From positions 1-64,000 of IMG/VR virus record IMGVR_UViG_3300028536_000015: a stretch of 64,000 nt of DNA. One strand, given 5' to 3'. This DNA comes from a virus. Below are positions 45,073-53,021 of the stretch, one piece after another (within the stretch, counting starts at the first letter, position 1; the number at the start of each line of letters is the position of its first letter). The notes under the pieces were generated by a model that was not told the origin of the DNA, made no database searches, and saw only the letters and a program-made list of their open reading frames with translations. Position numbers and translations under genes: made by a program.

Positions 45073-46896
45073 TTAGATGCTACTTCCTTCCGACCTTTCA
45101 CGGTCGAAAGCCGTCATAAGGCCAATAACCCTTCGTAAGACTGCGGTATCGACCTTCTTGTTTTCGGACTTTGCCAACGTCTGGCTCAGCCTGATGGCGT
45201 TCTTGATCTGGCGACCATTGATGTCGAGCGGGATAAGCTGGGCAACGTCGATGCCCGTGATGCCCGCGCTCTCCAACAGGTTATTCCAGATTTTCTCTCG
45301 CTTGTCATCCGCACCCTTCGTAAAGTGCAGCGCCACCGAAATACGCGAATAGAACGCAGTGTCGATGTTCTTGACGCGGTTGGTGGTCAGGAACAAAACA
45401 CCATGATGGTATTCGAGTAGTCTGAGGAACACACCGACCATGGCATTGCGCGTGATATCGTGCTCGTCCCTGGCCTCCAGGTAAATATCCGCCTCATCGA
45501 GGAGGATCACCGCGTTCCATACCGTAGCAACGTCTAGGATGACCCGTAGGCGCTCTTCGAGCTGGTCGGGCGTCACCCCTAGCTCTCCGACCGAAATCGC
45601 ATACAGGGGCCTCTTAAGCAGTTCTGCGATGGTCTCAGCCGTCAGGGTCTTGCCTTGGCCGGGCGGACCATGCAGCAGGAAGATGCAACCGCCGCCCTTG
45701 CCCTCGATCAGGTCCGAGAAGGAACCGTCGTTGTGTTCGACCAGCGCCCGCACCAGCTTCTTCTCGTCGTCGGCCAGCACCAGCTTATCAAAACTATCTG
45801 ACCGCCATGCGATTTCCGACAATCCCTTGATCGCCATCCGGCCCCAGCGCTTGGCTCTGAAACTAAAACCATAGACATAAGGGAAGGTTCTCCAGAGATC
45901 GTTTTCCGTGGGCGTATAGGCGACAACCTTGTGAACCGCGTTATCCCCGTCACGAACGCCAGCCAAATGGGTACTTCGCATTTCGCTGGTGAACTGATCG
46001 TTATCCACGCGCTTGAACGAATGAACGTCGATCATCACGCGGCCATCTGCGCGGAACGTCTCGTTGCTCCACCAGCTAGAACGCGTGAGCTGTCCAGTGT
46101 ACGAAAGATACGTCGCACCTTTCGCGCACTTGACGTAGAGCTTGCCGTATTCCGAAAGCTTTTTCTTCACTTCCGGCGTGACTGTCTTGATGTGAAGGTC
46201 CTCGATCTTTTTGAGACCTTCGTAGGAGCCCAGCGACGCAACATATTTTCCGGGAACCAAATCACCCTGCACCGCGTGGATGATATCCATGGTGACGGCC
46301 AGAAACTGACTGCCAAACCAAGTCGATTGGACGCCGGCATTTGAAACAACCCCGGCAATGGTGTTGCCGTCGTCGTCGCTGAAGTAGACTTCCTTGCCGG
46401 TCGAAAAGTAAAACGGCAGATCGTCAAAAGCAACGGCGCCTTGGAGAACCTGACGTGCGACCGCTTCTTCGATATCCTTGATCCTGGTTTCCAGGACTTT
46501 CAGGATCATCGCGATCTCTGCCGACTGGTTTTCGATGCCAATCGGATCACCCTCGTCATCCGTGGGCCCCCAGTGATAACCATATTGGGAAAGTCCGGGA
46601 ACCCACTTGTTCTTGGTCCGAGCCAATTCACCCAACGGAAACACGCTGTTCATGCGGCTCATGCGGGCATGACCGAAAACATCCTGAAGCTGGCGAGTAA
46701 ACGCTGCGTTGAAGTGCTTATTGGGAGAACGCGAGAAGTCCAGGAACTCCTCACCAAACTTATCTCGCTCGAAAGAGAAAAAATCGGCGAGGTTATTTTT
46801 CGCGAGCAGTTCCTTGACGCCCTTGGGGGTCAGAAGCTGGTCGGTCTTGACCGCCTCGCTGAGATAAGCGGCGGCGGTGGTTTCTTTTGGTGTCAT
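45073..46896 (-). CDS. DUF7025-like AAA+ ATPase (fungal-type architecture)
   Basis: This 607-residue protein has an N-terminal region of about 330 residues with 'GLKKIEDLHIKTVTPEVKKKL', 'TGQLTRSSWWSNE' and 'GRVMIDVHSFKR', which follows the DUF7025 pattern. The AAA domain shows Walker A 'FLLHGPPGQGKTLTAET' (about 414-430), Walker B 'AVILLDEADIYLEARDEH' and the second region 'LFLTTNRVKNIDTAFYSRISVAL'. This domain pair is best known from fungal proteins of unknown role. It is followed by a strong terminator. Confidence 0.75.
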   Translation of the reverse strand: MTPKETTAAAYLSEAVKTDQLLTPKGVKELLAKNNLADFFSFERDKFGEEFLDFSRSPNKHFNAAFTRQLQDVFGHARMSRMNSVFPLGELARTKNKWVPGLSQYGYHWGPTDDEGDPIGIENQSAEIAMILKVLETRIKDIEEAVARQVLQGAVAFDDLPFYFSTGKEVYFSDDDGNTIAGVVSNAGVQSTWFGSQFLAVTMDIIHAVQGDLVPGKYVASLGSYEGLKKIEDLHIKTVTPEVKKKLSEYGKLYVKCAKGATYLSYTGQLTRSSWWSNETFRADGRVMIDVHSFKRVDNDQFTSEMRSTHLAGVRDGDNAVHKVVAYTPTENDLWRTFPYVYGFSFRAKRWGRMAIKGLSEIAWRSDSFDKLVLADDEKKLVRALVEHNDGSFSDLIEGKGGGCIFLLHGPPGQGKTLTAETIAELLKRPLYAISVGELGVTPDQLEERLRVILDVATVWNAVILLDEADIYLEARDEHDITRNAMVGVFLRLLEYHHGVLFLTTNRVKNIDTAFYSRISVALHFTKGADDKREKIWNNLLESAGITGIDVAQLIPLDINGRQIKNAIRLSQTLAKSENKKVDTAVLRRVIGLMTAFDRERSEGSSI

Positions 46897-46950
46897 GTTG
46901 TTTCCCTCTGGTTACTCAAGAGTACCCAAGTTGGGTCAGGCTTTGCGGCT

Positions 46951-47139
46951 TTACAAGTCCTCGAATGGATTTTTTTCCAGCCTTTCCTCGATCCGCTTAA
47001 CGATATCTCCCAATTGCTGCCATTCCCATTCGTCGGCAATATCGATGCCGGTGGATTTTTTGAACGCGCGCTCATTGTCTACGATTTCGTCTAGCGTGGC
47101 TTTCGTAGAGCGCCGTATGAAATCTTTGTAGTCCGTCAT
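46951..47139 (-). CDS. 62-residue hypothetical protein
   Basis: This small, charged helical protein begins MTDYKDFIRRSTKATLDEIV and ends RLEKNPFEDL. It overlaps the helicase gene by four bases, suggesting coupling. It may be a helicase accessory. Unknown. Confidence 0.6.
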   Translation of the reverse strand: MTDYKDFIRRSTKATLDEIVDNERAFKKSTGIDIADEWEWQQLGDIVKRIEERLEKNPFEDL

Positions 47140-47981
47140 AGGATTTGGCCGCCTCCAACTTGTTCCCTGAAAACCCCAGTCTGCGGATCAACAAGAAAAA
47201 TGCAGTGACCGAGATGTCCTGCTTGAGGCTGTTGGCGCACCTTCGCGCTGAATACTATAGTATCTAGAGGATTGCGTTTAACGATAAGTCCATTATCGCA
47301 CTTATTGAACCAGTTCATAGAACCTTCGATATCCGCGAGTGTTACTTCGCGACCATTTGCGGCCTTTGTAGGGTGCGCAACCATAAACACCGTACATCCA
47401 GTAGTTTTAGCAAACATCTTCACGCGCATCAAGCAACGACCAATGTAATCCGTGAGAAGTTCGTCCTTTTGCTTTGCGCGTTCCAATTCATTCCAAGGAT
47501 CGATCATCACAAAATCTATTTTATCTTTCTGCCAAGATGTATAAGCCCTCTCTAAAATCCATTCGATATCACGAGGATCATCATTGTAATGTTCGTAGTT
47601 AGATGATTGCACAAAACACATCTGGCTTGCGAATTTGCTGAATTCATTTTTGCTCGCAAACAATCCTTCCATTTTTTCTACAATATTTATCTCATTCTCT
47701 GGAATATAAAGCCACGAACGTTTACCGCCATTCGCTGGATTAGTGCAGAGACGGATAAGCAGGTTATACAAGAACGTGCTCTTGCCGCTCCCGGCACTGC
47801 CAGTAACGACGACAAGTTGGGTTGGGTAGATTTTTAGAATTTTATCCATCTCATCCCAGCCTGTGGACATCGCATCCTTGAGGATGTTGGCTTGGTCAGG
47901 CAGATCGCTGAGCGCGTAATAGCCAGGGAGAGCATGGCGCGGAAACGGAACGGTAGTGCCAAACGGGATGGTCGTGTTCAT
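47136..47981 (-). CDS. DnaB/Twinkle-type replicative helicase domain
   Basis: This 281-residue RecA-fold helicase lacks a primase or DnaB N-terminal part. It has 'LVVVTGSAGSGKSTFLYNLL' (Walker A, about 56-75), 'DFVMIDPWNELE' (Walker B), 'TGCTVFMVAHPTKA' (motif 3) and 'EGSMNWFNKCDNGLIVKR' (motif 4). This matches the helicase part of DnaB and T7 gp4/Twinkle. It overlaps the initiator gene by four bases, as in many phage replication operons. Confidence 0.82.
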   Translation of the reverse strand: MNTTIPFGTTVPFPRHALPGYYALSDLPDQANILKDAMSTGWDEMDKILKIYPTQLVVVTGSAGSGKSTFLYNLLIRLCTNPANGGKRSWLYIPENEINIVEKMEGLFASKNEFSKFASQMCFVQSSNYEHYNDDPRDIEWILERAYTSWQKDKIDFVMIDPWNELERAKQKDELLTDYIGRCLMRVKMFAKTTGCTVFMVAHPTKAANGREVTLADIEGSMNWFNKCDNGLIVKRNPLDTIVFSAKVRQQPQAGHLGHCIFLVDPQTGVFREQVGGGQIL

Positions 47982-48598
47982 GCGAGATGTTTCCTGACGT
48001 CATAGGAGGGGGGGGCAGTAGGGAGGCGGTAATCGGATGAGGGCTGGTCTTCCCAGCGCCGCTTGTTCAGCCATGTGGCCGGCAGTGGCACGTACTGGAC
48101 CTCGTCGGAGAATGTGAATTTTTTAAGGCCGGTCACAATTGTTTCGAGCGGAACTTTTTCTTTCATCGCCCTCGAAAAAGCTTTGAACGCATCGGGCTTG
48201 GCGGCCTTCCTGGGATACAGGTTCCAGAACGTTTCAAAATCTGTGGTATAATCTTTCTTACTTTCTTTCTTTCTTCCTATTACTCTCTTACTATATATAT
48301 CCTCGTTTTTTGAGAACGTTACAGAAACGCCGTTTTCATGTGTTAAATCAACACTGTTCGTCAGAATGACGCTGTTTACGGATTTCGCGTTTTCATGTGT
48401 TAAATCAATGCCATTCGTCATTCTGACGTTTGAAGCGTCATTCTGACGTTTTACGCGGTGGTAACGGCGCTGTCTTTCGCAATGCAGCATGCGACTGCGT
48501 TCCTCTTTCGCTTGCTCCTCGGCAAGACGCAAAAGTTCCATTTTCATGTCGTCGGGGGACAGTTTGGCAATACGAAATAGTTTATCCGAAATGCCCAT
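47978..48598 (-). CDS. Replication initiator / helicase loader-like protein
   Basis: The protein has about 206 residues from ATG 48598; a GTG at 48625 is an alternative. The N-terminal half is a charged helix. The middle (about 60-105) comprises two copies of a 19-residue unit containing DLTHEN, encoded by tandem 57-base repeats. The C-terminal domain, 'FWNLYPRKAAKPDAFKAFSRAM', then 'VPLPATWLNKRRWED', is the conserved end of phage replisome proteins. Gene order loader-helicase mirrors lambda O-P. Confidence 0.75.
   Translation of the reverse strand: MGISDKLFRIAKLSPDDMKMELLRLAEEQAKEERSRMLHCERQRRYHRVKRQNDASNVRMTNGIDLTHENAKSVNSVILTNSVDLTHENGVSVTFSKNEDIYSKRVIGRKKESKKDYTTDFETFWNLYPRKAAKPDAFKAFSRAMKEKVPLETIVTGLKKFTFSDEVQYVPLPATWLNKRRWEDQPSSDYRLPTAPPSYDVRKHLA
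48236..48310. other. AT-rich candidate unwinding region
   Basis: This stretch inside the initiator gene is AT-rich with a long pyrimidine tract (CTTTCTTACTTTCTTTC) and TATATATA. It lies downstream, in gene direction, of the iteron-like repeats, as in the lambda origin. Confidence 0.5.
48331..48448. repeat. Tandem 57-base repeats with palindromic iterons (candidate origin)
   Basis: CGTTTTCATGTGTTAAATCAA occurs at 48331-48351 and 48388-48408. The palindrome CGTCA-NNN-TGACG occurs at 48359-48371, 48416-48428 and 48436-48448; the first two are 57 bases apart and the last two 20. All lie within the initiator gene. Confidence 0.65.
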
Positions 48599-48693
48599 GC
48601 GTTCAACGCATGCCTTGCGGAACACAAGCAGATGCTATATGTTGGGATTTGGTCATTGGCGCAGGTCCTCAGAAGTTGCGACTGTGGCTTTTA

Positions 48694-48727
48694 GGCCCCG
48701 GTGTGCGTTCCCTCTCGCACCGGGGCC
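48694..48727. other. Strong GC hairpin before the initiator gene
   Basis: GGCCCCGGTG-GCG/CGC-CACCGGGGCC forms a long stem in the gap between the methyltransferase and initiator genes. No T-run follows on the minus strand, so it is not a clear terminator. A smaller GCATAGC/GCTATGC hairpin lies at 48738-48752. Confidence 0.6.
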
Positions 48728-48765
48728 GTTCTATTCTGCATAGCTGCTATGCGCTGTCAATGCCA

Positions 48766-49329
48766 CTAGCACTGGTAGCTCGAACCAGACCACTGCATAG
48801 CCATAGCTTCGGCTATGCCTTGATACGTTCGCGATCTAAATCGCCATCGATCCGGACCAGGGCTGGCAAAATGAACCTTTGGTTCCCTGCCGTCCACGAT
48901 GTTCGTTGGAACTAAGTCGGGAAGATTTTTTAACCATAGGCAAGTAGCCTTGGTTTCTCCATGGCCATATTGCCAAGGTTGTATTATTTGATTCGGTTTC
49001 CTTATTCTCGAACTAATAATCGATATTGGATTTTCCAAGGCTATAAACTCGATTGGAGAGTCAAGCAGTTTTCTTACAAAATCAATGGCTTGATCTTGTT
49101 CGTCCCCTTTATTCTTGAACCAGCGCGCGCCTGATACGGCGAGATGTGTACAAGGAGGATGGGCAATCATCATATCCCATCCATGATTAAGATACTTAAG
49201 CACATCGTCTTGAATATGTGGTCCAACTCGCTCGCTTGGCAGTAGATCGCAGCTTACTGCTTCATGCCCTTGTTTTATGAAGGCATCCCGCACTATTCCG
49301 CTGAATTCACAAGCAATTAGAATTTTCAT
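48766..49329 (-). CDS. DNA cytosine methyltransferase-like protein
   Basis: This 187-residue Rossmann-fold protein begins 'MKILIACEFSGIVRDAFIKQG', given here by position (1-21). It shows the catalytic-type 'AHPPCTHLAVSGARWF' (about 56-71), 'IALENPISIISSRIRKP' and 'WRFRSRTYQGIAEAMA'. The PPCT and ENP motifs match C5-cytosine methyltransferases, and a short phage-specific subfamily has exactly this size. It may protect phage DNA or act on a modified base. It overlaps the RusA gene by 23 bases. Confidence 0.75.
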   Translation of the reverse strand: MKILIACEFSGIVRDAFIKQGHEAVSCDLLPSERVGPHIQDDVLKYLNHGWDMMIAHPPCTHLAVSGARWFKNKGDEQDQAIDFVRKLLDSPIEFIALENPISIISSRIRKPNQIIQPWQYGHGETKATCLWLKNLPDLVPTNIVDGREPKVHFASPGPDRWRFRSRTYQGIAEAMAMQWSGSSYQC

Positions 49330-49693
49330 TCTTAGCAGCAGCTCTGATGGTTACCCGACAATCCACATCTAGTTTTTCATCCCAGAGCATTAGAATCTTC
49401 CTGCAAAGCCGATCGTTCTCGATCAAGCCATGCGCCTGAAGAAGGTCTGGGATGGCTTTAAGGAAATTATCGAGATCGGCCGCTGGCTGGCGTGGCCTCA
49501 GCCTCACAATGAGGCTGTACGGGCCTGGGATGGCCCTCAGGAGGAGTTGCGGTCTCTGGCTGATGATGTGCAGGCCGGCTTGCTTAATCCATCCTAGGTA
49601 CACTGGAGAGCGATGGACGCGCCCCCAGTGAGATCGCCACATGCGGTTGACGCTTGGAGGTTGAGGCAGGGTCAGGGTGATGGAACTTTTCAT
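49307..49693 (-). CDS. RusA-like Holliday junction resolvase
   Basis: This 128-residue protein has 'ITLTLPQPPSVNRMWRSHWG' (5-24) and the catalytic 'RQPAADLDNFLKAIPDLLQAHG' with the acidic DLDN, then 'LIENDRLCRKILMLW', as in RusA. It cuts branched DNA during recombination or before packaging. The catalytic Asp residues are present. Confidence 0.85.
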   Translation of the reverse strand: MKSSITLTLPQPPSVNRMWRSHWGRVHRSPVYLGWIKQAGLHIISQRPQLLLRAIPGPYSLIVRLRPRQPAADLDNFLKAIPDLLQAHGLIENDRLCRKILMLWDEKLDVDCRVTIRAAAKNENSNCL

Positions 49694-49731
49694 GGGATTA
49701 ACGACTTGTAACCAAGCAAGGAGTGAACGCC

Positions 49732-49977
49732 ATGGGATGCTTCACGCTAAGTTGGCTGGAGGCCATGCTGATCTGGCTGATTATCGCCAGCGCCGTGGTT
49801 GCGATCCTCAGACTGCTCATTCCTTGGATCACCTCGATTACGTTTCCCATCGTAGGTCAGGTGCTGGAGATTATCCTCTGGGCTGTCCTGGCCATCATCG
49901 CGGTCTATATCATCTTTGCCCTCTTGAGCTGCCTGATCGGTATGGGAGGTGGCCTACACTTTCCCCCCATCCGATAG
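49732..49977 (+). CDS. Small three-helix membrane protein
   Basis: The 81-residue product starts at ATG 49732 with AGGAG upstream. It begins MGCFTLSWLEAMLIWLIIAS and is almost entirely hydrophobic, with about three transmembrane helices. Similar MGC-(F/L)-x-LSW proteins are common in phage genomes. It could be a holin-like or pore protein, but it lies far from the lysis genes. It diverges from rusA and converges on gcrA. Confidence 0.65.
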   Translation: MGCFTLSWLEAMLIWLIIASAVVAILRLLIPWITSITFPIVGQVLEIILWAVLAIIAVYIIFALLSCLIGMGGGLHFPPIR

Positions 49978-50043
49978 TCAGGTCGATCCTTTACCGCCGT
50001 ATCCTCCAGCGCCGCCAGATATTTGTAAATCGTGTTAAGCTTG

Positions 50044-50568
50044 TTAGCGCCTAACGCGATACTCCGCCGGGCGGTAATAGATTGCCGCATGCGCCGCACA
50101 AAAAGATTTATTAGGGCCTTCGACTGGGTTCCCGCAATATGTAGCAAGATTATAGCGGTTGCCGTCCTTAATAATCGCGTGGCACGTCTGGCTGGTCAGC
50201 TCGACAATCTGGATACCGGGATTGTCGGGATCAAGCATCCTGGTAGGGATATGCGTCGGAAGCTTGGTTTGACGCTGTTTACGCAAAACCAAGGGCGCAA
50301 GAGTGTGCGTGGCGGGAACAACAATCCGCTTGCGGGGCTGGCTCTGTCTTGCCTTTGGGGAATTACCCCGAGGCGGTTGTTTGATGTTCATTCGGAATGC
50401 CTTACCGATAACTGCGTTCCGGGTAATAGCGTACCCTTCACTTCTTAGTCTGCATGCGATCTCTGTTGAGGTCTTTCCGTTTTCCCACATGTCAGTAAGA
50501 GTTTTTACGTTTTCGTCGTTCCATGGAGTAGTCCCATAAAATCTACCGCAGCCCTTTTTTAGCGCCAT
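50044..50568 (-). CDS. gcrA: GcrA-family cell-cycle regulator homologue
   Basis: This 174-residue protein has the N-terminal GcrA helix-turn-helix 'TTPWNDENVKTLTDMWENGKTSTEIACRL' by position (13-41) followed by 'ITRNAVIGKAFRM', then a basic linker. A C-terminal zinc-like region has 'CHAIIKDGNRYNLATYCGNP' and 'FCAAHAAIYY'. GcrA binds sigma70 and methylated GANTC promoters in Alphaproteobacteria. A phage copy could rewire host cell-cycle transcription. Its presence is the best pointer to the host class. Confidence 0.85.
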   Translation of the reverse strand: MALKKGCGRFYGTTPWNDENVKTLTDMWENGKTSTEIACRLRSEGYAITRNAVIGKAFRMNIKQPPRGNSPKARQSQPRKRIVVPATHTLAPLVLRKQRQTKLPTHIPTRMLDPDNPGIQIVELTSQTCHAIIKDGNRYNLATYCGNPVEGPNKSFCAAHAAIYYRPAEYRVRR

Positions 50569-50766
50569 CTAACTTACCCAATCATTTGGTTGAACGGCGC
50601 CATCTGTGAACTCTCTGATCCTAGCTTGCATCGCCGGTCTCGGCGTTCTACCGTCTTTTTGGCCGCAGCGTAACCACTTCTTTACGGTGTGAGGAGAAAC
50701 CTCAAGTTTCTTTGCTATCGCGAGGATATCAAAGCTTTTTTGATGCATCCATTGTCTCAAAAGCAC
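50569..50766 (-). CDS. HTH repressor-like protein (YdaS/Cro type)
   Basis: This 65-residue protein has a GTG start preceded by GGAGA. It carries a helix-turn-helix 'SFDILAIAKKLEVSPHTVKKWLRCG' by position (11-35) and a C-terminal 'TPRPAMQARIREFTDG', the pattern of YdaS/Cro repressors. It diverges from the recombination operon and has palindromes in its upstream region, so it likely controls both directions. Confidence 0.72.
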   Translation of the reverse strand: MLLRQWMHQKSFDILAIAKKLEVSPHTVKKWLRCGQKDGRTPRPAMQARIREFTDGAVQPNDWVS

Positions 50767-50776
50767 TGATGTTCTC

Positions 50777-50791
50777 CAAGGTTAAACCTTG
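50777..50791. promoter_or_regulatory. Perfect 15-base palindrome, probable operator
   Basis: CAAGGTTAAACCTTG is fully palindromic around its centre and sits about ten bases upstream of the HTH gene start, overlapping its leader. It is likely an autoregulatory operator. Confidence 0.55.
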
Positions 50792-50822
50792 CCTTATTAG
50801 TTAACAAACAAAAATTTCCATG

Positions 50823-50876
50823 TCAACCCAAAATGTGCTTGACTGTGTAAAACACAAATAGTATCTTCTGGGTTGA
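50823..50876 (+). promoter_or_regulatory. Rightward promoter with inverted repeats
   Basis: TTGACT (50839-50844) and TATCTT (50862-50867), 17 bases apart, form a plausible promoter for the rightward operon. Between the hexamers lies GTGTAAAACAC (50845-50855), and the whole promoter is flanked by TCAACCCA (50823-50830) and its exact inverse TGGGTTGA (50869-50876). Confidence 0.6.
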
Positions 50877-50909
50877 TCGAGGTTCCTTAGCAAAAGGATG
50901 GAAATTGAA

Positions 50910-51359
50910 ATGATGAGAAGTGTTAGGAAGATCGAGGGCCTTCCGATTGCAGATGCATCCAATCGCATTGTGATCGAAATCAGCCGTCAAGATATCTCAT
51001 CTGGAATGAACAAAGACCCTTCGGCATGTGCCGCTGCTAAAGCCTGCTTACGGCAAATTCCCAAGTGTACTGCGGTCCGTGTTTATAAGAGCCGCACTTT
51101 CCTGAAGATGGGAAAAAGATGGCTGCGGTATCACACTCCACTTGGAATGCGGACCGAGATCGTTGCGTTTGATCGCGGTGCGAACTTTCTCCCAGGTGTT
51201 TATGTTTTGACGCCATTACAGCCATCGCATAAAGCGACGGGAAAGTCGCTTAGCAAAACTCCAGCACCACCCAAAAAGAAGAAACCTGACGGCGGCAAAG
51301 GCAAGAAACGCAGACCGTATCACGTCATCGAGGGCGTGAGGGAATTCAACAAAGGATAA
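50910..51359 (+). CDS. Conserved phage protein with basic tail
   Basis: The start is uncertain between 50898 and 50910; AAAGGA favours 50910. The first 80 residues show 'IVIEISRQDISSGMNKDPSACAAAKACLR' by position (about 20-48). This is the layout of a small phage family (V-x-x-x-DI-x-x-G-x-x-x-D-x-x-x-CP-x-A-x-A) with here Ala in place of the usual Pro after Cys. A Lys/Pro/Gly-rich tail follows. It is the first gene of the recombination operon. Confidence 0.65.
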   Translation: MMRSVRKIEGLPIADASNRIVIEISRQDISSGMNKDPSACAAAKACLRQIPKCTAVRVYKSRTFLKMGKRWLRYHTPLGMRTEIVAFDRGANFLPGVYVLTPLQPSHKATGKSLSKTPAPPKKKKPDGGKGKKRRPYHVIEGVREFNKG

Positions 51360-51390
51360 CTAATCTATCCTAAATACAGAGGGAAATCAC

Positions 51391-52548
51391 ATGGCAAAGA
51401 CAGAGCGAGAAATCATCGCTGTCCGTCTTCAGAATGCTGCGCTTGACGACAAAGACAAGGATACGATCGTCGCGCACGGCTGGCTTGATCTATCTGCCCT
51501 GCTTGAATTGAGGGTAGGAGACTATCAGCGAGAAGTCCTTGAGACCCACAAGTCCAAGAAGTCCAAACTATACACGGCGATCGAAAACGGCGAACGCATT
51601 CCCGATATCACATTGGGTATGCGCGGTCAGCGTTTTACAACGCGCGCCGGAACCTTCTATCTGGAGGATGATGTTTACATCATCGATGGCCTCCAGCGTG
51701 TCAGCAATCTTCGTAAGTTTGCCGTTCAGTATCCTGACCGGATAGATGAAATCAGGATCGGCGCGGAAGTGCGTTTTAATACCAATCGTGAAAGCGAAAA
51801 AGCGCTGTTCACGGCGATGAACCTGAACCGTACTGCCATGTCACCCAATGTGATCTTGCGCAATGCGCGCGAGGAGAGCAATGGGTTGCTGACGCTTTAC
51901 GGTCTCTCACATAACGATCCCAGCTTCGTGCTGTATAATCGTGTTTGCTGGAACCAAAAGATGAGCCGCAACGAACTATTGACGGCGCTGAATTACTGTA
52001 AGTCGGCCATCGCTCTACACCGCATCATGGTGTCGGGCCCGACCACTTCCGTCTCTCTTGTGCCTCCGCAGCTTCAGCGCTTGGGCGACGATCTGGGTAT
52101 TCAGGCCATGCGCGAAAACGTCTATCGCTTTTTCGAAGTGATCGATGAAATATGGGGCATCAAGGGCGTCAAATACGTGGACATCAACACCCATCTGCGA
52201 AGCAACTTCCTGAATATCTTGGCGCGGCTGTTTGCCTCACATGAGAATTTCTGGGATGATAAGAAATTGATCGTTGATGCGCGGTGTCGGCAGAAGCTGA
52301 AGTCGTTTCCGCTCGATGATCCGCAAGTCCAGAAGCTGTCTGGCGCCGGTAATGCGGCTTCTGATCTGCTCTATCGGTTGCTGCTGGATCACATGGATAA
52401 AGGCCAGAAAATCAATCGGCTTATCCCGCGCGAAATCCCTGATCTCCGTAGAGGACCTTATGCTAAAAAAGCTCAGGCCCGACGCCGGGAAACCATGCTG
52501 AAGCAAAAAGCAAAAGAGGTAGAGAATGCTTCGAGGAGGAAAAAGTGA
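51391..52548 (+). CDS. DGQHR-domain (DndB-like) protein
   Basis: The N-terminal half of this 385-residue protein carries 'VYIIDGLQRVSNLRKF' (about 91-106), a variant of the DGQHR motif that names a ParB/Srx-fold group including DndB, and 'EVRFNTNRESEKALFTAMNLNRTAMSP' by position. The C-terminal third is helical and basic. DndB regulates phosphorothioate DNA modification; phage members are uncharacterised. The end overlaps the next gene. Confidence 0.68.
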   Translation: MAKTEREIIAVRLQNAALDDKDKDTIVAHGWLDLSALLELRVGDYQREVLETHKSKKSKLYTAIENGERIPDITLGMRGQRFTTRAGTFYLEDDVYIIDGLQRVSNLRKFAVQYPDRIDEIRIGAEVRFNTNRESEKALFTAMNLNRTAMSPNVILRNAREESNGLLTLYGLSHNDPSFVLYNRVCWNQKMSRNELLTALNYCKSAIALHRIMVSGPTTSVSLVPPQLQRLGDDLGIQAMRENVYRFFEVIDEIWGIKGVKYVDINTHLRSNFLNILARLFASHENFWDDKKLIVDARCRQKLKSFPLDDPQVQKLSGAGNAASDLLYRLLLDHMDKGQKINRLIPREIPDLRRGPYAKKAQARRRETMLKQKAKEVENASRRKK

Positions 52549-53021
52549 AGAATATCTTCTCGAATCTTTACGCACTTGATGACAAGTGCGTAAAGATGGT
52601 GAATGACGCGTATCTATGGGCGCTAGATTGGACCGGTATCTATGTCGGGACGATCCTACTCATCAATTGCGCGCCGGGCTTTGCGTTCTTATGGTATAAG
52701 TTGCCGGCATGGATGAGCCTGTTCTTTCTTACCTGTGTATTGATCATGGCTTGCCAGATGTACTGGCTGCAAAATTCTGGTAATAAAATCCAGTTCAATG
52801 CTTATGCCGAGATGGTGAGGGGCGCCATGTATAGATGGTGCTTTCTTGGCCTTAATATCGGCTCATTGATGGCTGATATCTTTCTCAATCATCTAACGCT
52901 GTTGCAGGTGTTGGGGGATATTGATGCTATCTTGTTCTGGTACATCATCTGTATCAAGATCAGAGACCGCGAAAAGAAGAAGTTCCTCCTGCCAAAGATG
53001 GCCTATGGCATTAACACCTGA
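52545..53021 (+). CDS. Four-helix integral membrane protein
   Basis: The 158-residue product starts at GTG with GAGGAGGA upstream. Hydrophobic stretches near residues 28-50, 56-74, 95-112 and 120-138 predict four transmembrane helices. The C-terminus is basic (KIRDREKKKF). It is unusual inside a recombination operon; superinfection exclusion or membrane sensing is possible but unsupported. Confidence 0.62.
   Translation: MKNIFSNLYALDDKCVKMVNDAYLWALDWTGIYVGTILLINCAPGFAFLWYKLPAWMSLFFLTCVLIMACQMYWLQNSGNKIQFNAYAEMVRGAMYRWCFLGLNIGSLMADIFLNHLTLLQVLGDIDAILFWYIICIKIRDREKKKFLLPKMAYGINT

Noticed and set aside
48766-49329. Restriction-modification partner gene for the methyltransferase
   Set aside because: Neighbours are rusA and the replication initiator; no restriction endonuclease is encoded beside it.
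49905-50147. Possible small minus-strand gene after gcrA
   Set aside because: It would run antisense through most of the 3' end of the membrane protein gene and has no clear ribosome site; similarity was not recognised.
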